A stretch of 41,090 nucleotides of DNA. It comes from Streptomyces sp. NRRL S-31 (lineage in GTDB: Bacteria > Actinomycetota > Actinomycetes > Streptomycetales > Streptomycetaceae). Under the pieces are notes generated by a model. That model had not been told where the DNA came from, made no database searches, and saw nothing but the letters and a program-made list of their open reading frames with translations. The stretch covers positions 1-41,090 of the forward strand of contig NZ_JOCB01000080.1 of the NCBI RefSeq assembly GCF_000718775.1, in the 5' to 3' direction. Position 1 is the stretch's first letter; each line of letters opens with the position of its first letter. Shown piece after piece: positions 15,491-23,344 of this stretch. A program made the position numbers and the translations under genes.

Positions 15491-15570
15491 GTGATGAACG
15501 GTCGGTGACGATCGGTCGGTGGCGGTGGGTGACGATCGGTCCGTGACGGTCGGTCCGTGACGGTCGGTTC
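15491..15570. repeat. 14-bp tandem repeats (GTGACGNTCGGTCC)
   Basis: Imperfect direct copies start at 15491, 15505, 15529, 15543 and 15557 with consensus GTGACGnTCGGTCc; a 10-bp spacer unit lies at 15519-15528. More degenerate GGTCGGTGG-like words continue to about 15650. The array fills most of the only sizeable gap (15463-15623) in the lower part of the operon, just upstream of the LysR-domain gene. It may be a regulatory or processing element, or simple slippage. Confidence 0.8.
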
Positions 15571-15623
15571 CTGGGGACCTGTCGGTGGCGCCCGGTCCCT
15601 GGTGGTCTGTCGGTGGTGGCCGG

Positions 15624-16364
15624 CTAGTGGTGGTCGGTCAGTGCGGCGGTGGCGGTGAGCCGGCCGGGCAGACGGGGGTCGGGGACGGCGCGCACCCGGG
15701 TGACGTGCCCGGGCAGGGCGGTGAGGCGCGGCACCCGGTGGAGGATGAGCCGGTCCCCCGGCGCGACGAGACCGTCCAGCACGGCTTCGGTGACGACGTG
15801 GTTGAGGTCGACCAGCGCGTCGGCGACCGTGCGTCCGGCCGTGGCGAGGTGCAGGCCGCGGGCGACGGGCACGCGCCCCGGCGGCGGTTCGCCGGGGACG
15901 GTGACGTGCCGGGCGGGGCCGGGCGTGACCTCGGCCGGGGCGTCGAACAGCTTCAGCAGTCTGCGCAGGGTCGCGGTACCGGCGGCGGGGCCGGGCGCGG
16001 TCCAGGCGGCGGAGCCGTCCCCGGCGATGTGCGCGAAGGCGAACCGGTCGCGCAGGTGCTCCGGGTTCCCGGCCAGGAAGACCGTGCGGGTGAAGCAGGT
16101 GCGCCAGGCGGACGCCCGCCCGGACGGCACCCCGAGGGCGAAGACGCAGGTGTCGCGCACCCAGCGGATGAGGTCGACGTCCCGGACCACCACCGCGGCC
16201 AGGGTCCGGCCGTCCTCGTCGGCGCCCGCGTCCCCGGCGACGTGACGGTGGGCGGCGAGGAGACCGTCGTGGGTGGCCAGGTCGTGCCGGGCGGCGAGGT
16301 CCGGGCGGGCGGCCCGGATGCGGCCGGCGGTGTGCTCGAGCAGGAGCTGCTGGGTCCGGGTCAT
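15624..16364 (-). CDS. Uncharacterised protein, 246 aa
   Basis: I do not recognise this family with confidence; it may be one of the Streptomyces domains of unknown function found in biosynthetic loci (DUF6182 is a guess). It is soluble, with no signal peptide or transmembrane segment. Visible blocks are a helical start (RTQQLLLEHTAGRIRAARPD), TLAAVVVRDVDLIRWVRDTC, CFTRTVFLAGNPEHLRDRFA, ATLRRLLKLFDAPAEVTPGP, HHVVTEAVLDGLV-like VDLNHVVTEAVLDGLV and RLILHRVPRLTALPGHVTRV. The latter part could be a hot-dog-like or substrate-binding fold, but there are no catalytic signatures I can name. The ATG at 16362-16364 overlaps the previous stop (ATGA), so it is translationally coupled to the 382-aa protein. 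Confidence 0.8.
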   Translation of the reverse strand: MTRTQQLLLEHTAGRIRAARPDLAARHDLATHDGLLAAHRHVAGDAGADEDGRTLAAVVVRDVDLIRWVRDTCVFALGVPSGRASAWRTCFTRTVFLAGNPEHLRDRFAFAHIAGDGSAAWTAPGPAAGTATLRRLLKLFDAPAEVTPGPARHVTVPGEPPPGRVPVARGLHLATAGRTVADALVDLNHVVTEAVLDGLVAPGDRLILHRVPRLTALPGHVTRVRAVPDPRLPGRLTATAALTDHH

Positions 16365-17509
16365 AGGAACACCGAGGTCAGGAGGTCGAGCCCCGGCGCG
16401 GCCCGGCGTCTGCCGAGCAGGCCGGAGGTGAGCCGGTACGGGTCGACGTACGTGTGGTCCTTGCGGTGGCGGGCGAGGCGGGCGGAGAGCGGCTCGGGCC
16501 ACTGGTCGCCGGCCGCCGCCAGCAGGCGTTCGGCCCGCTTGAGGCTCTGGGCGAGCAGGTCGGACCGGAACGACTGCTGCTGCCCCGGTCCGAGGACTGC
16601 GATGAAGTACAGCCGCATGCCGAGGCGTACGACGGCCGGGTCGTGGCCGGCGGCGGCGTCCAGCAGCGCCCCGGCGTGCACGTCCTGCCAGCCGCCCTGC
16701 CGGGCGGAGCGGATGCGTCCGTCGATGGGCACCCGGCCGACGGGCACCCGGCGGACGCGGGGGCCGAGTGCGGTCAGGACCCGCGACAACAGCTGGTAGT
16801 CGGCGTCGAGTTCGGTGTCGTAGAGGAGGACGACCTCGTCGAAGTCCGGTGCGAGCGGCAGCAGTTCGCGCAGGGCGCAGGCGAGGTAGTTGGGCCGCCC
16901 GTCGGCGGTGACCAGGCGGCGCAGCGGCAGCCCGTGCCGGGTCAGGTCGAGGAAGACGGGGCCGCCCACGGCTCGTTGGTCCAGGCACATGCCGAGGCCG
17001 GCGAGCCGGTCGAGCGCGGTGTCCAGGTCCAGACCCGGCGGCTGGTGCCGCAGCAGCCCGGGGTCGTGCAGGCCGAGGCGGGCGTAGTGCCCGCTCCACA
17101 GGGTCAGCACGCGCGTGCTCGCCGGGTGCACCCAGCCGTGCTCGACCGCCTCCGCGTACGGCCTGAGGTCGCGGGCCGGGGGGCGCGGGGCGGCGCGGAA
17201 GGCGACGTACAGGGCGCCGATGTCCTCTTCCGTGAGGTCGTCGTAGTCGGTGTCGCCCTCGATGCGGTCGAGGAACTCCCAGAATCCCAGGGTCTGTTCG
17301 GTGGGGTGGTAGGTGGTATGGCTGCACCGGTGGGTGACCTCGGCCAGGGGGCGCGTGGCCCGGTGCATCACGTCCGTCCACAGCAGCCCCTTGAGGTGGC
17401 TGGGGGTGAGGGGCTTGGAGGGGGTGACGGTGATCGGGGCGAGCAGGACGCGGCGGGCGGTGTCCGGCTCCGTGTGCGGTGCCGCGGTCTCGGCGGCGAG
17501 CGCCGTCAT
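16361..17509 (-). CDS. Uncharacterised protein, 382 aa
   Basis: No family is recognised. It is a soluble protein with recurring features: TPSHLKGLLWTDVMHRATRP near residues 35-54, an acidic patch EGDTDYDDLTEEDIGALYVA, YLACALRELLPLAPDFDEVV, LLYDTELDADYQLLSRVLTA and a C-terminal RHRKDHTYVDPYRLTSGLLG. The strand LLYDTELDADY is reminiscent of an acidic nucleotide- or metal-binding loop, but that is not evidence of function. Both ends overlap neighbours by 4 bp (ATGA), so it is co-translated with the FAD enzyme upstream and the 246-aa protein downstream. The paired presence of two unknown proteins inside an enzyme operon suggests a shared enzymatic or scaffold role. Confidence 0.8.
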   Translation of the reverse strand: MTALAAETAAPHTEPDTARRVLLAPITVTPSKPLTPSHLKGLLWTDVMHRATRPLAEVTHRCSHTTYHPTEQTLGFWEFLDRIEGDTDYDDLTEEDIGALYVAFRAAPRPPARDLRPYAEAVEHGWVHPASTRVLTLWSGHYARLGLHDPGLLRHQPPGLDLDTALDRLAGLGMCLDQRAVGGPVFLDLTRHGLPLRRLVTADGRPNYLACALRELLPLAPDFDEVVLLYDTELDADYQLLSRVLTALGPRVRRVPVGRVPIDGRIRSARQGGWQDVHAGALLDAAAGHDPAVVRLGMRLYFIAVLGPGQQQSFRSDLLAQSLKRAERLLAAAGDQWPEPLSARLARHRKDHTYVDPYRLTSGLLGRRRAAPGLDLLTSVFL

Positions 17510-18954
17510 ACGGGGGCTCCTTCCGCCGCCGTCACGCACCGGACCAGCTCGGCGCGGCCGGGTCCGGCCGGGTGCGGCGCGGCCGGGGCGGGGGCCCGGC
17601 GGACCCGTTCCAGGAAGTCGGGGTCGCCGAGCAGTTCGGCGGGGGTGGTGAGCGACATCAGCATGCGGGTCAGCCGCCGCCACACGACGGGGTCGGTGCG
17701 GGCCGCGGCGCCGATCCCCTCGGCGGTGGGCGGGCCGTCCGGGGCGGGCGCGGGGGCGGTGGCGGGCGGCTCGGTGTCCTCGGCGGCGGCCCGCCAGCGG
17801 GCGATGCGCGTCCGGTCGGCGGCCTCGGCGTGCTCGTACCAGGGGCGGCACAGTTCGTCCGTCAGGCCGGCGGCGGCCCGGCGCTGTCCGACGGTGATGT
17901 CGGGCATGCGGGCGATCAGATCGGCCAGGCGGAAGGCGTGCTCGAGGGCGAGGGAGATGCCGCGGCCGAACAGCGGGTTGGTGACGCAGGCCGCGTCGCC
18001 GACGGAGAAGAGGCCGGCCACCGGCTGCTGGAGCGGCCCGGCCACCCCGCGCAGCACGTTGGCCGGGCTGGTGATCGCCCGGACCGGGGAGGCGGGCGTG
18101 CTGACGGCGTCGTCGAGCCAGGGCGCGAGGTGGGGGGTGGCGCGGGCGGCGGCGGTGAAGCCGGCCGGGGTGCGCAGCGGCGCCAGGGCGCGGTCGCCGG
18201 GCAGCGTGCACAGGGCGATGGAGAAGGTGTCGCGGTCACCGAGGTGCAGCACGCCCGCGTAGTGGGCGAAGATGTCGCCGGCCGCGTTGCCGCGGTTGAG
18301 CGGGCCGGGCCGGGTGGCGGTGCGCAGCCGGTAGAAGCGGGTGTGGCCGGCCAGTCCGGACGGGCTGGTCAGGTCCCGGGCGACGGGTACGCCGGCGTGG
18401 TCCAGCCAGGCCCGGGCCTGGGCGCGGCGGCCCGTGGCGTCCAGGACGAGGTCCGCGGGCACGCGCTCGCCGCCGGTGGTGACGACGGCGCGGACCCGGG
18501 GTGCGCGCCGGTCCAGTTCCAGGGCGCCGACCGTGGTGCCGTGCCGGACGGTGACACCGGGCCGGTCGCGGACCGCGCGGTGGAGCAGGAGTTCCAGGGT
18601 GGCGCGGCGGCAGCCGAGGCCGACCAGCTCCTCGTCGCCGGGCTCCGGCGCGCGGTCGGACCCGGGCAGGGCGTCGGTCAGGCGGAGCAGCGGGGCGCCG
18701 GCCGCCCGGGCGTCGGCGAGAACACGGGGGGCGTGGGTGCGCAGGACGCGGACGCCCAGTGAGGTGAGCGTGTGCGAGTGGTGGGCCTGCGGCACGGTGG
18801 GGCGGTGCCGCCAGCGGTCGACCGCCTCGCCGAGCGGGCCTTCGGGCGGGGCGGGGGCGCGGTCGAGGACCAGGACGGTGAGGCCGAGGCGGCTGAGCGC
18901 GAGGGCGGCGGCGAGTCCGGCGACGCCGGCCCCGGCGACGACTGCGGTCGCCAT
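17506..18954 (-). CDS. FAD-dependent oxidoreductase (monooxygenase-like), 482 aa
   Basis: A group A-type flavoprotein that probably hydroxylates or oxidises a small molecule. It has an N-terminal dinucleotide fold GAGVAGLAAALALSRLG (residues about 7-23), VLVLDRAP, an Arg/His-rich substrate loop QAHHSHTLTSLGVRVLR, a DG-like motif ADLVLDATGRRAQARAW and the second FAD motif FSVGDAACVTNPLFGRGISL. The C-terminal roughly 90 residues form an Ala/Pro-rich linker and a helical tail. Its resemblance is to aromatic or geranylgeranyl-type FAD enzymes; halogenase-specific Trp motifs (WxWxIP) are not seen. The ATG at 18952-18954 follows the methyltransferase stop after one base. Confidence 0.85.
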   Translation of the reverse strand: MATAVVAGAGVAGLAAALALSRLGLTVLVLDRAPAPPEGPLGEAVDRWRHRPTVPQAHHSHTLTSLGVRVLRTHAPRVLADARAAGAPLLRLTDALPGSDRAPEPGDEELVGLGCRRATLELLLHRAVRDRPGVTVRHGTTVGALELDRRAPRVRAVVTTGGERVPADLVLDATGRRAQARAWLDHAGVPVARDLTSPSGLAGHTRFYRLRTATRPGPLNRGNAAGDIFAHYAGVLHLGDRDTFSIALCTLPGDRALAPLRTPAGFTAAARATPHLAPWLDDAVSTPASPVRAITSPANVLRGVAGPLQQPVAGLFSVGDAACVTNPLFGRGISLALEHAFRLADLIARMPDITVGQRRAAAGLTDELCRPWYEHAEAADRTRIARWRAAAEDTEPPATAPAPAPDGPPTAEGIGAAARTDPVVWRRLTRMLMSLTTPAELLGDPDFLERVRRAPAPAAPHPAGPGRAELVRCVTAAEGAPV

Positions 18955-18955
18955 G

Positions 18956-19813
18956 TCAGCGACGCCTGCCGTGTACGAAGAACACGCGCCGTACGTCGCG
19001 TTCGGAGCGCGGCGGCACCGGGTCGGGCCACCGGCCGTAGTCGGCTCCCTCCTCGCCGGGCTGGGTGGCCCGCACGGTGAAGCCGTACGCGTCGAAGAGC
19101 GCCTCGGGTTCGTCGCTGCCGAACAGCCAAGGGCAGCCCCAGCCCGCGAACACGTCGAGCAGTCCGCGCATGCCGGGCAGGGTCAGCGCGGCGGCGTTGA
19201 CGATGTCGGCGGCGATCCGGCTGCCCGGGGCGGAGATCTCGGCGACCTGCTTCAGGATGCGATGGGTGTCGGGCTCCGGGATGTAGTAGAGGAGTCCTTC
19301 GAGGAGCCAGGTGGAGGGGACGGTGGGGTCGTAACCGGCTTCGCGCAGCCGGTCCGGCCAGTCGGGGACGGTGAGGTCGACGGCCACCCGGTGGTGGCGG
19401 ACGCGGGGCTCGACGCCGGCGAGGCTCGCGTCCTTGTGGGCGAGGACGGCCGGGCGGTCGACCTCGAACCAGCGGAGGCGCTCGGGCCAGTCGAGGCGGT
19501 AGGCCCGCGAGTCCATGCCGGCGGGGGCCAGCACGATCTGGGTGGTGCCGGGGTCCTGGGCGGCCCGCTGGAGGAAGTCGTCGAAGAACCGGGTGCGGAT
19601 GGCGTTGTAGTCGGGGGTGCTGGGCAGGGTGCGCTCGCGTCCGGGCGGGAAGGTGGCCGCCCGGACCTCGGCGAGCAGGTCCGGCCCGATCTCACCGGCG
19701 AGCCGCTCGGCGTACGGGTCCTCGTAGAGGTGGTCCGGGCGCCGGGTCTCGGCCGCCCGCAGGGCGGCGGTCAGCAGCGCGGTCCGTTCGACGGCGTCCA
19801 GCTGCGGGGTCAT
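18956..19813 (-). CDS. SAM-dependent methyltransferase, LCM/TIGR00027 type, 285 aa
   Basis: Belongs to the leucine-carboxyl-methyltransferase-like family of actinobacteria, which usually O-methylate carboxyl or hydroxyl groups of small molecules. Motifs: ERTALLTAALRAAETRRPDH, FEDPYAERLAG-like YEDPYAERLAGE, IRTRFFDDFLQRA, the SAM-binding VLAPAGMDSRAYRLDWP, FEVDRPAVLAHK, STWLLEGLLYYIPE and a C-terminal FDAYGFTVRA. AGGAAGAGGG precedes the ATG at 19811-19813. It heads the tightly packed part of the operon: the stop at 18956-18958 is one base from the next start. A carboxyl-methylating enzyme would fit a pathway that activates a carboxylic acid (inference). Confidence 0.87.
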   Translation of the reverse strand: MTPQLDAVERTALLTAALRAAETRRPDHLYEDPYAERLAGEIGPDLLAEVRAATFPPGRERTLPSTPDYNAIRTRFFDDFLQRAAQDPGTTQIVLAPAGMDSRAYRLDWPERLRWFEVDRPAVLAHKDASLAGVEPRVRHHRVAVDLTVPDWPDRLREAGYDPTVPSTWLLEGLLYYIPEPDTHRILKQVAEISAPGSRIAADIVNAAALTLPGMRGLLDVFAGWGCPWLFGSDEPEALFDAYGFTVRATQPGEEGADYGRWPDPVPPRSERDVRRVFFVHGRRR

Positions 19814-20118
19814 GGGTCCCTCTTCCTTCACGGTGCGGTGGTGGGGTGGTGTGGCGGTGGGGTACGCCGGCCGGGGCGGGGCCTGAGCCGGCGGGGCTGC
19901 GGGCCGGGCGGGGCGGGGCGACCTTGCGGGTACAGGGAGTGCCGAGTGCCGGAAATGCCGGGAGTGGCAGGGATGCCAGGGCAGGCCGCCGGGCGGTACG
20001 GGTGCCGGGAGCCGGAGACGGGGGCGGAGCCGGGTGGGTGTGCGGGGCCTGCGGGGCCCGGGCTGCGGGTGTTCGGGACCTGGTGGGCGCGCGGGACCCG
20101 GGCGGTCGGTGCGCGGGC
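19814..20118. other. 305-bp G-rich gap inside the operon
   Basis: No gene is recognised. The plus strand is strikingly G-rich (runs such as GGTGGTGGGGTGGTGTGGCGG near 19835-19856 could allow G-quadruplexes) with short GCCGGGAGT-like repeats around 19940-20020. The reading frames here have no motifs or RBS. It may contain an internal promoter for the methyltransferase. Confidence 0.45.
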
Positions 20119-21834
20119 CTAGGCGGTGGGGGTGCGGCCGGTGAGGGCGGCCCACTGCCCCGGGTCCTGGCGGAACAGCCGGTCCTTGACCTGGGTGGGC
20201 CGGACGCCACCGTCCACGCGGGCCTGCCAGTCGCGCTGGAAGGCGTCCTCGGGCAGCGGGAGCAGTGCCGGGGCGCCGAGCAGGCCCCGGGCGCGGGCGG
20301 TGCGGTAGCCGACCGACTCGCGGCCGAGGGCCTGGTCGAGCAGCCCGGTGAAGCGGTCGGTCTCCTCCCGGCTCCACGGGGTGAGCGGCGCCACGGCGAA
20401 CTCGTACGCGGCCGGCCCCCGCGCCTGCTCGTCCACCCGGCAGGAGGCGCCGCGCAGTTCGAGGCCGGTGGCCCGCAGGGCGGCGTCCAGCGAGCGGATC
20501 ACCTGTGCGTCCCGCAGCCGTTCCCCGGCGTGGTCGGAACGGGTGGCACGGCCGGCGTACTCCAGGCGCGGGACGCCGTCGAGGTGGTCGACGACCCGTA
20601 CGACGTCGCCGACGGCGTACCGGTACAGGCCGCCGACGTGGCTGAAGACCACGTGGTAGTCGCGGCCGGGTTCCAGTTCGTGCGGGCGCAGGGTGGCGGA
20701 GTCGGGGGCCAGGTCCTCGTCGGCGTCGACGAACTCGTGCACCGCAGCGGTCGCCACGAGGCTGCCCGCGGTGGGGTGCCGGTCGAGGGCCACGGCCACC
20801 GGGCCCTCGGACGCGGCGACGGGCGCGGGCAGCGCGGTGACGTGGACGCCGTACTCCTCGCGCAGCCGGGGCAGGTAGAGCGAGGCGGCGGCGGTGGTCC
20901 AGCAGAACAGGGCGCGCATCCGGGGCCAGATGTGGGCCGGGCGGACCGTGCCGTGGCGGGCGGCGAGCCGCTCCAGCCCGGCCGCGCGCTCCGGGTTCGG
21001 GGAGCCGTGGGGCAGTCCGCCGAGGGTGCCGTCACGGATCTCCTTCACGATCCGCGGCCACCACAGGCGCAGTTGGTACGGCAGGGCCGCCACCATGGCG
21101 GGGTTGATGCCGATGACGCAGCGCACGTCGTGCTCCACGGCCAGCCGCAGCCGCAGGTACATCTTCTCGGCGTGCTCTCCGGCCTCGACCGGCACCGGCA
21201 GTGTCGCCCAGGGTGCTCCGGTGCCGGGCTCCGCGGACAGCGGCTCGCCGAAGAACGTGCCGAAGTCGACCTGGCTGGCGCCGACATGGGGGCGTCCGGA
21301 GGCAGTGGTGGGCGGGGCGGTGACGGGGTCGTGCTTGAGGTTGAGGACGGCGGCCGGGTCGGCGAGGACGTCCGGGAAGTGCTCGATCAGGGGCGCCCAG
21401 GCCGCGTAATAGAAGGGGAAGAAGGTGGTGCGCATGAAGCGGGGCGTGACCGGGATCTTCTTGTGGGCGCCGGTGCTGCCGCTGCTGGTGAAGAAGACGG
21501 CGGGCCGGTCGGCGGTCAGGACGTCGCGCTCACCGGCGGCGGCGCGTTCGATGTACGGCGCGAGGTCGTCGTACGTCTGGAGCGGTACGGCCTTGCGGTA
21601 GTCGTCGAGGGTGCGGACGCGGTCGAAGCCGTGCCGGGTGCCGTACTCGGTGCGGGCGTTGAACTCCAGCAGGTCGGCGAGGACGCGGCGCTGTTCGGCC
21701 TCGGGGTCGGCGAACGCGGCGCGCAGCCGGCGGCGTTCGGTGAACACCCGGTCGCGGTAGCGGCGCAGTCGGTCGGGGTCGGTCCAGTCGGGCACCGTGG
21801 GGCCGTCGGCCGTGGCCGCTTCAGTGGAACTCAC
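20119..21834 (-). CDS. GH3-family acyl-adenylating enzyme, 571 aa
   Basis: GH3 enzymes, known from plant auxin and jasmonate metabolism, activate a carboxylic acid with ATP and join it to an amine, usually an amino acid. Signatures: EFNARTEYGTRHGFDRVRTL (family N-terminus), the ATP-binding loop FFTSSGSTGAHKKIPVT at residues 114-130, GINPAMVAAL, EYGVHVTALPAPVAASEGPV, the Tyr-containing DYHVVFSHVGGLYRYAVGDV and a final PTQVKDRLFRQD. The length fits the family. It starts at GTG 21832-21834, 14 bp inside the end of the kinase-like gene. Bacterial GH3 proteins are poorly characterised. With two methyltransferases, an FAD enzyme and a hydrolase it could make an N-acyl amide, though the substrate is unknown. 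Confidence 0.85.
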   Translation of the reverse strand: MSSTEAATADGPTVPDWTDPDRLRRYRDRVFTERRRLRAAFADPEAEQRRVLADLLEFNARTEYGTRHGFDRVRTLDDYRKAVPLQTYDDLAPYIERAAAGERDVLTADRPAVFFTSSGSTGAHKKIPVTPRFMRTTFFPFYYAAWAPLIEHFPDVLADPAAVLNLKHDPVTAPPTTASGRPHVGASQVDFGTFFGEPLSAEPGTGAPWATLPVPVEAGEHAEKMYLRLRLAVEHDVRCVIGINPAMVAALPYQLRLWWPRIVKEIRDGTLGGLPHGSPNPERAAGLERLAARHGTVRPAHIWPRMRALFCWTTAAASLYLPRLREEYGVHVTALPAPVAASEGPVAVALDRHPTAGSLVATAAVHEFVDADEDLAPDSATLRPHELEPGRDYHVVFSHVGGLYRYAVGDVVRVVDHLDGVPRLEYAGRATRSDHAGERLRDAQVIRSLDAALRATGLELRGASCRVDEQARGPAAYEFAVAPLTPWSREETDRFTGLLDQALGRESVGYRTARARGLLGAPALLPLPEDAFQRDWQARVDGGVRPTQVKDRLFRQDPGQWAALTGRTPTA

Positions 21835-22474
21835 GGGTGAGCACCTCTCGTATCTCCGCCGCGGTGTCTTCCTGGCGGTCTCGTTCGGGGATCACGGTCA
21901 CGGGCAGGTGCTGGATCTCGCCGTGCAGGGTCTTGGCGAGATCGCTCTGGTAGCGGCGGAAGCCGTCCCAGCCCGGTCGCGGGCCGTAGTGCTCCAGGGT
22001 GTTCAGGTCGGCGCCGAACCGGCAGCGCTGCCAGGCGGTTTCGGGGCGTACGTCGAGGTAGAGGATCCGGCGGGGCTGGGGGAAGGTGCGCCACCAGGCG
22101 AGTGGCGGCCCGTCGGACGCTCCGGCGAGCCGGCACTTCGCCAGGAGCTTGTAGTAGTAGGAGTCGATGACCACCGGGGTGTGCGGGTCGGCCTGCCGCA
22201 GCTGGTCGCGCAGGTGGACGACGGCGGTCTGGAGCAGGGTGGCGAAGAAGTCCGGGGACCAGTCGTCGGGGCGGGCGGCGACGTCCTGGACGGCGTGCCG
22301 GCGCAGCCGGCCGATCAGGGCGTGCTCGGGGGCGAGGAAGGCGTCGTCGAGGGAGAGCATCCGCCAGCGGGGCGTGTCGCGGCTGAGCCGGTCCAGCGCC
22401 GAGGACTTGCCCGCGTAGTCGGGTCCCAGCAGGACGCAGAACGGTGGGTGTCCGTCACCGGTGTCGATGGCCAT
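21821..22474 (-). CDS. P-loop kinase-like NTPase, 217 aa
   Basis: A small ATP-binding protein with Walker A GPDYAGKSS at residues 17-25 and a deoxynucleoside- or thymidylate-kinase-like layout: SLDDAFLAPEHALIGRLRRH, VVHLRDQLRQADPHTPVVID, SYYYKLLAKCRLAG (DRY-like region), ILYLDVRPETAWQRC and a C-terminal helix. It probably phosphorylates a small molecule rather than nucleotides. The start is ATG at 22472-22474 because GGGGGAGGA precedes it; longer upstream frames lack an RBS. It is the first gene of the nine-gene run, and its stop overlaps the GH3 gene by 14 bp. Confidence 0.82.
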   Translation of the reverse strand: MAIDTGDGHPPFCVLLGPDYAGKSSALDRLSRDTPRWRMLSLDDAFLAPEHALIGRLRRHAVQDVAARPDDWSPDFFATLLQTAVVHLRDQLRQADPHTPVVIDSYYYKLLAKCRLAGASDGPPLAWWRTFPQPRRILYLDVRPETAWQRCRFGADLNTLEHYGPRPGWDGFRRYQSDLAKTLHGEIQHLPVTVIPERDRQEDTAAEIREVLTREFH

Positions 22475-23344
22475 CGATCCTCCCCCTAGGACGGCATCAG
22501 GTGAGCGGGCGGCCGGGCACCGCGAGGGCCGTCGACCGCCTTGATCATGCAAACAGAGGGAGGGAACGCACCATTCTCGATGCCGTCACCGGACGGTAAT
22601 GCGGGGTTCTGCCGCATCCCGCGAACGCCCGGGAGGACCGGCGGCACGCGGGCGGACGGTGACGGCACGCGGCAATCGACGCGGCGCGGTGGCGAAGCGG
22701 GAGGGCCACGCACGGATGCATATGTACAGCGGCAGCGCGGGCAGGGCTGGCCACGGCACGGACAGCGAGGCCGCCGTCCCCGGCGGACCGGTGCCCGGGT
22801 GCGCGCGAAGCCGGGCGCGGCGAACGGATGCCGGTGTACGACGGCGGGGCACGCGCGGCGGGCGGCGGGCCTGCGCGTGGCTACGACACGGTCGGCGGAC
22901 CGATGTCCCCGGTGGGCCGGGCGCCTCTGCCGGGCCGGTGGCCCCGGCGGGACCAGCGCCTTCGCGGGGCCGGCGTCTCGGCCGGGCTGCGGCGTCCGGG
23001 GGCATGTGCGGCGGGGCGGCGGGGTGCCCCCGTCCGGGGTCGCCCGGTCGGCGGGCGAGGCCGGGCCGGTTGCTCGGGCGGGACGGACGGGCGGACGGAG
23101 TTCGCGGTCCACGTCGGGGCCGTGCGCGGGCGGCACGGCGGCTCCGCGGCCGTCGGCGACCGGTGTGTGACGGGCCGTCCGGCCCAGGGGCGCCCGGTGC
23201 GGGCGCGGAGCGGTGTGCGGCTCCGGCCGGCCCCGGTCGGGGCCGGCCGGTGGCAGGCGACCGCCGGCCGTACGGCTGGCGCAGGTATACGGGGGAAGCC
23301 TGCGGTCGCTCGTACGGCCGGCGGACGTGTGGGGGCTCAGCGCC
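22475..23344. other. 870-bp intergenic region
   Basis: This is the largest gap in the window. A comparatively AT-rich stretch (about 22540-22610) next to the kinase-like gene probably holds the promoter of the minus-strand operon. The rest is very GC-rich; frames of up to 267 codons exist on both strands, but their translations are Gly/Arg/Ala-rich, mutually overlapping, without motifs or RBS. I see no supportable gene. A hairpin near 23223-23250 terminates wrbA transcription. Confidence 0.6.
23223..23250. terminator. Hairpin with 12-bp arms downstream of wrbA-like gene
   Basis: CCGGCCGGCCCC at 23223-23234 and its complement at 23239-23250 flank a GGTC loop, about 95 bp past the stop of the minus-strand quinone reductase. 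Confidence 0.6.

Noticed and set aside
15491..15570. CRISPR array
   Set aside because: The repeats are 14 bp, contiguous and without unique spacers, and no cas gene is in the window.
17506..18954. Flavin-dependent halogenase
   Set aside because: The FAD motifs fit, but the halogenase WxWxIP motif and Lys signature are not seen.
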